Below, piece by piece: positions 1-5,955 of a stretch of 7,699 nucleotides of DNA. Source of the DNA: Bacteroidota bacterium (GTDB taxonomy: Bacteria > Bacteroidota > Bacteroidia > Flavobacteriales > Flavobacteriaceae); assembly GCA_015767395.1 (NCBI GenBank), contig JADWMI010000108.1, positions 1-7,699 of the forward strand, written 5' to 3'. Numbering within the stretch: the first letter of the stretch is position 1; the number at the start of each line of letters is the position of its first letter. A program made the translations under genes and the position numbers. The notes under the pieces are model-generated. The model had not been told where the DNA came from. It saw nothing but the letters and a program-made list of their open reading frames with translations, and did not search any database.

Positions 1-1034
1 CAAAAATAATAAATAGCGTTTTTTGGAAATAAAGGTAGAATTGTAGTCAAATCTTTATCATTAACAACTCCTAAAATTATATGTAGTTTTTCGAAAGTTT
101 CCTCTTCTAATTGCTTTATTATATATTGCAACCCTTCCCTATTATGACCCGTATCACAAATAACCTTTGGTTTTTCATTTAAAAGCTGCCACCTACCTAA
201 AAGACCTGTATTTTTAACAACATGAAGCAAACCTTCTTTTATGTTCTCTTTTGAAATTTGAAAACCTTTTTCAATTAAAACATAAACAGCTTGAACTACT
301 GTTTTCACGTTGTTTAATTGGTAACTTCCCTTTAAATCTGTTTTATAATTATCTGAAATGTTTTTTGCTGCCAAAAATAAAGGAGCCTCTTTTTCAGCTG
401 CAATTGCTTTAAAAACTTGAAATATTTCCTTTTGATATTCACCAATAACAACAGGAACATGTTTTTTAATTATCCCAGCCTTTTCAAAAGCAATTTCAGA
501 TAAAGTATCACCTAAAAACTGTAAATGATCAAATCCTATATTTGTAATTATGGAAACCTCAGGAGTTATAATATTGGTTGAATCCAAACGACCGCCTAAA
601 CCGACTTCTACAATGGCAATATCCACTTTGTGTTTTGCAAAACATTCAAAAGCCAAACCAACAGTCATTTCAAAAAAGGATAGTTTATGCGCTTCTAAAA
701 ATAATTTATTGTTATCAATAAAATTAACAACTTCTTTTTTTCTAATTTCCTTGCCATTGATTTTAATCCGTTCCCTAAAATCTTTTAAATGGGGCGAAGT
801 ATACAATCCGACTTTATATCCGGCTTCCTGCAGAATTGAAGCCAACATATGACTGGAAGAACCTTTTCCATTGGTTCCTGCAACATGGATTGTTTTAAAT
901 TGTTTTTCTGGAAAATTCAGCTGCTTCGATAATGCTAAACTATTGGTTAAATCTTTTTTGAAAGCAGTATCACCTTGTCGCTGATACATTGGTAGCTGTG
1001 AAAACATCCAGCCAAGGGTGTCTTTATAATTCAT
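1..1034 (-). CDS. folC: Bifunctional dihydrofolate/folylpolyglutamate synthase (3' end outside window)
   Basis: This cytosolic Mur-ligase-type enzyme joins L-glutamate to dihydropteroate, and further glutamates to folates, using ATP. I read 344 codons on the minus strand from ATG at 1034 to the left window edge with no stop. FolC proteins are usually about 400-430 residues, so roughly the last 60-85 are missing. Visible motifs are the P-loop HVAGTNGKGSSSH (residues 50-62), TSPHL (79-83), the VEVGLGGRLDSTN block (142-154), GFDHLQFLG (167-175) and the EKAGIIK segment (184-190), which carries the family's conserved lysine. RWQ (281-283) and DTGHN (294-298) mark the start of the C-terminal domain. 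The start is favoured because MNYKDTLGWMFSQLPMYQRQG is a typical flavobacterial FolC N-terminus. It begins 6 bases after the tonB-like stop and is probably the last gene of the exbB-exbD-tonB-folC transcript. Truncation is only a window effect. Confidence 0.95.
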   Translation of the reverse strand, partial: MNYKDTLGWMFSQLPMYQRQGDTAFKKDLTNSLALSKQLNFPEKQFKTIHVAGTNGKGSSSHMLASILQEAGYKVGLYTSPHLKDFRERIKINGKEIRKKEVVNFIDNNKLFLEAHKLSFFEMTVGLAFECFAKHKVDIAIVEVGLGGRLDSTNIITPEVSIITNIGFDHLQFLGDTLSEIAFEKAGIIKKHVPVVIGEYQKEIFQVFKAIAAEKEAPLFLAAKNISDNYKTDLKGSYQLNNVKTVVQAVYVLIEKGFQISKENIKEGLLHVVKNTGLLGRWQLLNEKPKVICDTGHNREGLQYIIKQLEEETFEKLHIILGVVNDKDLTTILPLFPKNAIYYF

Positions 1035-1040
1035 TAAAAT

Positions 1041-1928
1041 TTATTGAGATAATGAAAATCTATATTTTATGGTTCCTACTTGCTTTGATTGCGCATTAGA
1101 ATCTGGTTCCCAAGTGGTTTTTAAGGCCGCTTCCTTTGCTTGTGACAACAAACAAGCAGCTGTATTGGTTGAACCTTTTACACCAGCTGTTGCTTTGGTT
1201 ACTTTACCGTATATATCAACTTCAATTTGTACAATTACCAAACCTTCTTCATCACAAATATAATTAGGTTTTGGACGATATTTAGGTTTTCTATTCCCTA
1301 GCTGATAATCGCCTCCGCTTCCTGTTCCTCCATTACCATAATATCCACTAGCATTTGGATCTCCTGTAACTTTTCCCTTATCGCCTGCAGTATTGTCATT
1401 TCCTTCACCTCCAGTTTCAGTACCATCGGCATTATTAATACCTCCTATTAAAGCATCTAAATTTTTTCTTTTAGCAGCCTCTTCTGCTGCCTTCTTCCTT
1501 GCAATTTCAGCCTGCTTTTCTTTTTCAATTCGTTCTTCTTCTAATCGCTTTTTCTCGGCTATGTCTTCTGCTTTCTTTTTCTCTTCTTCCGCTTTTTTTA
1601 TAGCTATTGAGTCTTCCGTTTCCTGAGTTGCGACTTCTTCTGACACAACTTCTTCTGTCATTGCTGGTTTTACTTCTTCAACAACTTCTTCTACTACTTC
1701 TTCTTGCTGTTCTTCAACTTCTTGGGGGGCTGATTTCAATGGTGCTTTGGGTTGAATAGTTCCCATTCCAACATCAGAAGTTCCAAAATTAACTGCAATA
1801 CCATATTCTTCCGGTGGATCTAAATATTTCATCCCAACAAAAAAGATGACAACCAATAACAAACACATAATAACGGTTGTTATAGCTGCTGATTTTTTCT
1901 TATGATTGGTATTTAAAAAACTGAACAT
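1041..1928 (-). CDS. TonB-like energy transducer with a TolA-like charged helix
   Basis: Predicted periplasm-spanning protein that passes ExbB/ExbD-derived force to outer-membrane receptors. The 295 residues show, in order, a short basic cytoplasmic N-terminus and one membrane anchor (about 14-33). Then comes a Bacteroidota-style segment, EYGIAVNFGTSDVGMG (41-56), an acidic stretch rich in EEVV (70-107), and a Lys/Glu/Ala-rich probable coiled coil (108-155). A Gly/Asn-rich flexible linker (161-212) leads to a C-terminal domain of about 75 residues (218-295) with the pattern CDEEGLVIVQIEVD, GKVTKA, ACLLSQAKEAAL and GTIKYRFSL. That domain resembles the TonB C-terminal fold as found in Bacteroidota. 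It has no classical Tyr-Pro motif, and Cys225 and Cys259 could form a disulfide (inference). The charged helix recalls TolA, so a Tol-type role cannot be excluded. The gene lies 3 bases after exbD and 6 before folC. Complex membership is fairly sure; the partner receptors are unknown. Confidence 0.85.
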   Translation of the reverse strand: MFSFLNTNHKKKSAAITTVIMCLLLVVIFFVGMKYLDPPEEYGIAVNFGTSDVGMGTIQPKAPLKSAPQEVEEQQEEVVEEVVEEVKPAMTEEVVSEEVATQETEDSIAIKKAEEEKKKAEDIAEKKRLEEERIEKEKQAEIARKKAAEEAAKRKNLDALIGGINNADGTETGGEGNDNTAGDKGKVTGDPNASGYYGNGGTGSGGDYQLGNRKPKYRPKPNYICDEEGLVIVQIEVDIYGKVTKATAGVKGSTNTAACLLSQAKEAALKTTWEPDSNAQSKQVGTIKYRFSLSQ

Positions 1929-1931
1929 TTC

Positions 1932-2324
1932 TTATTTTGGTCTTACTGCTAATACTACTTTAAACCTATTTCGATTTGCAATATCCATAATTTTTACAGC
2001 TTTCTCAATAGGAACGCCTTCCTCTGCCCGTAAAATAATGGTTGGATTTTCTTTACCTTCTAAAGTAGCCAACAAATTTTGTTCTATTTGATTTTCACTT
2101 ACTTTTTTATTATCTATAAAAAAAGATAAGTCTTTAGTTATACTTACAGAAGTTGATTTTTTATTTTCTGTTTTTCCACTTGCCTTGGGTAACAAAATAT
2201 CCAAAGCACTTGTAGTTACAAGCGTTGAAGTTATCATAAAAAATATGAGGAGTAAGAAAACAATATCGGTCATAGACGACATGTTGAAGTTTGGATTTAC
2301 CTTATTTCTACCTCTAATATCCAT
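1932..2324 (-). CDS. exbD: ExbD/TolR-family proton-channel subunit
   Basis: Small inner-membrane protein that sits with ExbB to form the proton-driven motor for TonB-type transport. At 130 residues it has the family's usual size and topology: a short cytoplasmic N-terminus, one membrane helix (about 21-37) and a periplasmic domain. The motif NMSSMTDIVFLLLIFFMIT (14-32) contains Asp20, the counterpart of the membrane-embedded Asp of E. coli ExbD that is essential for proton use. The C-terminal part (about 57-130) shows the ExbD/TolR pattern, including a short strand FFIDNKKV, PTIILRAEEGVP and a final VVLAVRPK. The start ATG is the only one before the membrane helix motif, apart from internal Met15 and Met18, which would remove the conserved N-terminus. 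The gene is followed 3 bases later by the tonB-like gene and preceded by a repeat-rich spacer after exbB. TolR is the alternative name, but the neighbouring TonB-like gene favours ExbD. Confidence 0.93.
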   Translation of the reverse strand: MDIRGRNKVNPNFNMSSMTDIVFLLLIFFMITSTLVTTSALDILLPKASGKTENKKSTSVSITKDLSFFIDNKKVSENQIEQNLLATLEGKENPTIILRAEEGVPIEKAVKIMDIANRNRFKVVLAVRPK

Positions 2325-2355
2325 AATTATTGTTGAAGTGTTTATTTGTATAATC

Positions 2356-2410
2356 GTTTAACAAATTGTTGAATTATTTTTATTCTAGTTTAACAATTCA
2401 ACAGTTAAAC
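2356..2410 (-). repeat. Inverted and direct repeats in the exbB-exbD spacer
   Basis: The 98-base spacer 2325-2422 holds a long imperfect inverted repeat. Bases 2356-2362 (GTTTAAC) pair with 2404-2410, and 2367-2375 (TGTTGAATT) pair with 2395-2403. Only a 4-base bulge (2363-2366) interrupts the stem, and the loop is 19 bases. A second, mutually exclusive hairpin is possible: 2388-2394 with the same 2404-2410 arm, loop 9. GTTTAACAA occurs directly repeated at 2356 and 2388, TTGTTGAA at 2330 and 2366, and CAACAG at 2399 and 2415. The spacer is AT-rich and has no T-run right after the stem in the transcript direction, so it is not a standard terminator. It could be an mRNA processing or stability element between exbB and exbD, or a regulator site; the function is inference. 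Confidence 0.6.
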
Positions 2411-2422
2411 CAATCAACAGTT

Positions 2423-3115
2423 TTATATTGGTTCGTTTAATAAATCTAAAAACTCAACTGATTTTGCTTCCATTTCATACACCACTTTATTGGTTCTAAC
2501 CACTAAATGGTTGTATTGTATATATGAAATAATACCAACAATAAGCCCGGCAACAGTTGTTGTCATTGCCGTATATAAACCATCCGACAACATTTTTATA
2601 TCAATTTGTCCACCTGCATTTGCAATTTCGTGAATAGCAACTATCATTCCTATAACAGTTCCTAAAAAACCAATCATTGGAGCGGCTCCAGCAATTGTCG
2701 CCAAAACCGGCACATTCTTCTCTAGCTTATAAATCTCTAATCTACCGGCATTTTCAATAGCTGTATTGATATCAGCCAACGGCTTACCAATTCTAGATAT
2801 TCCTTTTTCAATTAAACGAGCTGCAGGAGAATTTGCCTGAGAACACAATACTTTAGCGGAATCTAACTTACCATCAGAAACGTAGTCTCTAATTTGATTC
2901 ATAAAATTACGATCGCTTCTCGAAGCTTCCTTAATGGCAAAAAATCGTTCAAAATATATATAAAGAGCAATAGCCAGTAAAACAACCAAAATAGCAATAA
3001 TAATTTGGCCTCCTAATCCACCATCCATTATTAATTTATAAATAGACAATGTTTTTTCTTCTGAAACAGTTTCAGCAAGCACTTCAGTTGCGTCTTGTAG
3101 AATGGTTAAAAGCAT
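2423..3115 (-). CDS. exbB: ExbB/TolQ/MotA-family proton-channel subunit
   Basis: Inner-membrane scaffold of the ExbB-ExbD motor; together with ExbD it forms the proton path that drives the TonB-like protein. The 230 residues give the usual three-helix layout: TM1 at about 37-55, a cytoplasmic domain (about 58-133), and two long helices at about 136-163 and 180-202. The most telling block is PVLATIAGAAPMIGFLGTVI (136-155), followed by the Thr-rich DGLYTAMTTTVAGLIVGI (178-195); these are the signature MotA/TolQ/ExbB segments with polar residues lining the channel. The extra N-terminal stretch (1-30), with a mildly hydrophobic start, is common in Bacteroidota members. The ATG at 3115 is the first in frame and leaves a 118-base upstream gap to nhaB. 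It is the probable first gene of the exbB-exbD-tonB-folC cluster. TolQ or a MotA homologue is excluded mainly by the exbD and tonB-like neighbours. Confidence 0.93.
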   Translation of the reverse strand: MLLTILQDATEVLAETVSEEKTLSIYKLIMDGGLGGQIIIAILVVLLAIALYIYFERFFAIKEASRSDRNFMNQIRDYVSDGKLDSAKVLCSQANSPAARLIEKGISRIGKPLADINTAIENAGRLEIYKLEKNVPVLATIAGAAPMIGFLGTVIGMIVAIHEIANAGGQIDIKMLSDGLYTAMTTTVAGLIVGIISYIQYNHLVVRTNKVVYEMEAKSVEFLDLLNEPI

Positions 3116-3141
3116 AGATGATAATTTATTTAATTTCTAAA

Positions 3142-3149
3142 CGAAAATA
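3142..3149 (-). promoter_or_regulatory. Weak candidate -7 box for the exbB cluster
   Basis: On the minus strand this reads TATTTTCG, which differs from the Bacteroidota -7 consensus TAnnTTTG at one position (C for T before the final G). It lies 26 bases upstream of the exbB start and downstream of the nhaB terminator, where a promoter for the cluster is expected. No TTG -33 element is seen at the right distance, so the call rests mostly on position. Confidence 0.25.
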
Positions 3150-3183
3150 CTGATTGAAAATTGTAATTAATAATTTTTTATAA

Positions 3184-3211
3184 AAAAGCCAAGAAATGAT
3201 TCTTGGCTTTT
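3184..3211 (-). terminator. Rho-independent terminator of nhaB
   Basis: A perfect 12-base-pair stem (3184-3195 with 3200-3211) has a 4-base loop and a GCC/GGC core. In the minus-strand transcript the base of the stem runs into six consecutive U residues (3187 to 3182). It starts 22 bases after the nhaB stop and precedes the exbB start by about 68 bases, so it should end nhaB transcription and separate it from the exbB cluster. In the plus direction the T-run is broken, which favours the minus strand. Confidence 0.88.
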
Positions 3212-3233
3212 ATTTTATGATCTTGTGTTGTTA

Positions 3234-4703
3234 TTATAAAACATACATTACACCTAACAGTCCAACAATCGTTAAGACAATTGTGTAAGGCAAAGCCATT
3301 TTCACCATTCTACCATAAGATAAATCAATTAATGGTGCTAAAGAAGATGTCAATAAAAATAAAAATGCTGCTTGTCCATTTGGGGTTGCCACACTAGGTA
3401 AATTAGTTCCTGTATTAATTGCAATTGCTAATTTTTCAAAATGTTCACGAGAAATAGTTCCGGCGTCAAAAGCATCTTTAACTTCACCAATATATACGGT
3501 AGCTACAAATACATTATCACTAATCATAGAAAGAAAACCATTCGCTAAATAAAACATCGAAGGCTGAACTTCAGGATCCATAGAAAGTGCCCAACTAATA
3601 ATTGGTGTAAATAAATGCTGATCGTGAATCATGGCCACAATAACAAAAAACACAACCAATAACCCTGTAAAAGGCAATGCTTCTTCAAATGATTTCCCTA
3701 ATTGATGCTCTTCTGTAATCCCCATAAAAGCGGTTTGAAAAACAATAATTCCCAAACCAATAAAACCAACTGGCGCTATATGCAGTGCCAATCCTGCTAT
3801 CAATAAAACAGCTGCAATTGCCTGAATCATTAGGTCATATTTTTGTTTGCCTGTTCTTTCAGCATCTTGTTTATCTGTGTAATTTTCAATAATTATACGT
3901 GCTACATCAGGTAATTTTTGTCCAAAACCAAAAGTTTTAGTCGTTTCTAAAAACACGGTTGTTAATAAACCAGCTGCAAAAACTGGTAATGTTATTGGAG
4001 CCATTCTAATAAAAAACTCAATAAAATCCCAACCCATTTTTTCACCAATTAATAAGTTTTGAGGTTCACCAACCAACGTACAAACACCACCTAAGGCTGT
4101 ACCAACAGCTCCATGCATAATTAAACTTCGTAAAAAACTTCTAAAATTTTCTAGGGTCTCACCACTCAATTCTCTTTTATCTTTTACGCCACTTTCATCA
4201 TAATCAGACTCTCCAGAATGAATCTTATGATACACGCCATAAAAACCAACAGCTACACTAATTAATACTGCTGTTACTGTTAAGGCGTCTAAAAAGGCAG
4301 ATAACACCGCTGATATAAATACAAATAATAAGGATAAAATAAGTTTCGATTTAATTTTAGTAAACACTTTGCTAAAAATGTACATTAAAAGCGGTTTCAT
4401 AAAATAGATACCGGCTACCATAAAAACAAGCAACAATACTACCTCTAAATTTTGATCAACTTCATGATAGGCGTTTTCAGGAGTAGTTAGCCTCAACGCT
4501 AATATTTCAATAGCCAATAATCCTCCTGACTGCAACGGGTAACATTTTAAGGCCATTGCCAAAGTAAAAATGAATTCTGCAATAAAAATCCATGCGGTAA
4601 TTGTCGGTCCTAAAATATAGTATGAGAATATATTAAAAACTAAAAAAACTAGCATAATAGATTTATACCATCTTGGACTATTCCCTAAAAAATACTTTAA
4701 CAT
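3234..4703 (-). CDS. nhaB: Na+/H+ antiporter NhaB
   Basis: Inner-membrane electrogenic antiporter that exports Na+ in exchange for H+, supporting sodium and pH homeostasis. The 489-residue protein is hydrophobic throughout, with many predicted membrane helices, and is slightly shorter than E. coli NhaB (about 513). Blocks I recall from the E. coli protein are recognisable along its length: [10 protein letters not shown] (5-14), [20 protein letters not shown] (38-57), [10 protein letters not shown] (94-103), SAFLDALTV (135-143) with Asp139, [16 protein letters not shown] (205-220), [13 protein letters not shown] (395-407), and [20 protein letters not shown] (431-450). Asp139 corresponds to the conserved acidic residue (Asp147 in Vibrio NhaB) reported as important for transport. 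A charged loop lies at about 160-190. The start fits the family's N-terminus. It has its own candidate promoter box and a strong terminator, so it is probably a single-gene unit. The Na+ link suggests a marine or salty habitat (inference). Confidence 0.95.
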   Translation of the reverse strand: MLKYFLGNSPRWYKSIMLVFLVFNIFSYYILGPTITAWIFIAEFIFTLAMALKCYPLQSGGLLAIEILALRLTTPENAYHEVDQNLEVVLLLVFMVAGIYFMKPLLMYIFSKVFTKIKSKLILSLLFVFISAVLSAFLDALTVTAVLISVAVGFYGVYHKIHSGESDYDESGVKDKRELSGETLENFRSFLRSLIMHGAVGTALGGVCTLVGEPQNLLIGEKMGWDFIEFFIRMAPITLPVFAAGLLTTVFLETTKTFGFGQKLPDVARIIIENYTDKQDAERTGKQKYDLMIQAIAAVLLIAGLALHIAPVGFIGLGIIVFQTAFMGITEEHQLGKSFEEALPFTGLLVVFFVIVAMIHDQHLFTPIISWALSMDPEVQPSMFYLANGFLSMISDNVFVATVYIGEVKDAFDAGTISREHFEKLAIAINTGTNLPSVATPNGQAAFLFLLTSSLAPLIDLSYGRMVKMALPYTIVLTIVGLLGVMYVL

Positions 4704-4768
4704 AATATGAAATTTGGTTTTCTTTGAAAGTGAAATTTGATTTTTTTATACCTTAAAAAGTACGATAA

Positions 4769-4776
4769 CAAATATA
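4769..4776 (-). promoter_or_regulatory. Candidate -7 box of the nhaB promoter
   Basis: On the minus strand this reads TATATTTG, a full match to the Bacteroidota -7 consensus TAnnTTTG. It lies 65 bases upstream of the nhaB ATG and 7 bases past the anmK stop codon. The flanks (C before, then T and T after one base) closely match the box at 7689-7696. No TTG -33 element is found 17-20 bases upstream, inside the end of anmK, so support is the -7 match and the placement only. Confidence 0.45.
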
Positions 4777-4783
4777 GTAAAAC

Positions 4784-5857
4784 TTATGAGTGCTTGGTAA
4801 AGATTTTACCAGAACTATGATCTTTTCTTGCACCTGTAACACTGCTTAAACAATTTATCTTATTTTCAATACGTAACACACCCAATAATGCGAATATTAG
4901 GGCTTCTTTAAAATCTACTATTTCTTTCTCTGGAATTACAATTTGATTTGCCGTATATCTCTGTAATTCTTCCATTAAAAAAATATTAAATGCACCACCA
5001 CCAGTGACCAATACTTTTGAGTCCAAATTATTGTCTAAACAACTCGAAATTTGAATAACAACATGGGCTATTATAGTTCTTAAAATAATTTCAACAGGTA
5101 AATTATACTTATTAATTATTGGAAAAATAGTTTCCTTTACAAATTCAAACCCCAACGATTTCGGTATAGGTTTTTTGTAAAATGAGATTGTATTTAGCTC
5201 TTCTAATAAATTTTCATTGACACTTCCAGTCCTAGCAATATCTCCACTATCATCAAAATCTAAACCCAATTCTTTAACATAATGGTTCATCACAATATTT
5301 ACGGGACAAATATCAAAAGCAATTCTTTCATCATTTTTTCTGAAGGAAATATTCGCAAATCCACCTAAATTCAAGCAATAATCATAAGTAGAAAACAACA
5401 ACTCATCACCTATTGGCACTAACGGGGCACCTTGACCCCCAAGTGCTACATCCTGCGTTCTAAAATCACAAATCACCTTTAAACCTGTTGTATTGCAAAT
5501 AGATTTCCCATCTCCAATTTGTAAAGTATAACCATCATTTGGTTTGTGAAAAATAGTATGTCCATGGGATGCAATAAAATCTATTGCTGAAATTTCGTGC
5601 TTCTCTTTAAAATTATTTACTACATCCCCTAAATAATTACCATAAGAAATATTTAGCTTCTCAATATTATTTTTAGAACTAGTAAAAGCATTTAGCAACT
5701 TATTTTTCCAAGCTGTTGAATAACCAACAGTTTCCGTTTTTATTAAATTAAAATGGTACGTATTATCGTTTTTAAAAATATTCACATAAACAACATCAAT
5801 TCCATCCAAAGAAGTTCCAGACATTAATCCTATCACATTCCAACTTTTACTTGTCAT
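4784..5857 (-). CDS. anmK: Anhydro-N-acetylmuramic acid kinase
   Basis: Cytosolic kinase of peptidoglycan recycling: it opens the 1,6-anhydro ring of anhydro-MurNAc with water and phosphorylates it to MurNAc-6-phosphate using ATP. With a start at 5857 the protein has 357 residues, near the family's usual length. Motifs are IGLMSGTSLDGID (9-21), ASHGHTIFHKP (96-106), TLQIGDG (111-117), DFRTQDVALGGQGAPLVPIG (131-150), NLGGFANISF (163-172), FDICPVN (181-187) with Asp182 at the place of the proposed catalytic Asp, and VTGGGAFN (284-291). The frame stays open up to 5953, but the extra 32 residues have no family match, would abut the divergent gene and would swallow the shared promoter region, so the ATG at 5857 is preferred; Met at 5881 is a second choice. 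No terminator hairpin is seen after the stop. No murQ lies nearby, so where the product goes is not shown here. Confidence 0.93.
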   Translation of the reverse strand: MTSKSWNVIGLMSGTSLDGIDVVYVNIFKNDNTYHFNLIKTETVGYSTAWKNKLLNAFTSSKNNIEKLNISYGNYLGDVVNNFKEKHEISAIDFIASHGHTIFHKPNDGYTLQIGDGKSICNTTGLKVICDFRTQDVALGGQGAPLVPIGDELLFSTYDYCLNLGGFANISFRKNDERIAFDICPVNIVMNHYVKELGLDFDDSGDIARTGSVNENLLEELNTISFYKKPIPKSLGFEFVKETIFPIINKYNLPVEIILRTIIAHVVIQISSCLDNNLDSKVLVTGGGAFNIFLMEELQRYTANQIVIPEKEIVDFKEALIFALLGVLRIENKINCLSSVTGARKDHSSGKIFTKHS

Positions 5858-5955
5858 ATATCGTTTATTTACCCTTTGCATATTTAACAAAAAATAACTT
5901 AAAAAAGACTTATATTTACGTAATATTAAACAATTAATCATAACCACTATCAATT
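5858..5955. promoter_or_regulatory. Divergent intergenic region between anmK and acyl-CoA dehydrogenase
   Basis: This AT-rich stretch of 98 bases separates two divergent starts, so promoters for both genes should lie in it. On the plus strand, TATATTTA at 5911-5918 is one base off the Bacteroidota -7 consensus and lies 37 bases before the dehydrogenase ATG. On the minus strand, TATTTTTTG at 5888-5896 resembles a -7 box with one extra spacer base, 30 bases before the preferred anmK start. Neither has a proper TTG -33 element, so individual boxes are tentative; only the presence of promoters somewhere here is well supported. Confidence 0.4.

Noticed and set aside
550..852. A 100-codon open frame on the plus strand
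   Set aside because: It lies wholly opposite folC, whose reading frame shows all family motifs, and its product resembles no known protein.
1069..1626. Two plus-strand open frames (1069-1263 and 1393-1626), the second rich in Ser, Phe and Ala
   Set aside because: They are the antisense of the tonB-like gene; the odd composition simply mirrors its Lys/Glu-rich helix.
1906..2091. A 61-codon plus-strand open frame spanning the tonB-exbD junction
   Set aside because: It overlaps two real genes on the other strand and resembles no known protein.
2325..2422. Possible CRISPR-like or mobile-element repeat
   Set aside because: The repeat units are only 6-9 bases, unevenly spaced, and no cas gene, transposase or target-site duplication is present.
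1041..3115. A Tol-Pal system (TolQ-TolR-TolA)
   Set aside because: No tolB or pal follows, folC does, and the C-terminal domain and the 41-56 segment of the third protein match Bacteroidota TonB-type transducers better; the idea is kept only as a finding.
4704..4783. A terminator for anmK
   Set aside because: Only short AT-only partial pairing is seen here with no GC-containing stem, so a terminator cannot be supported.
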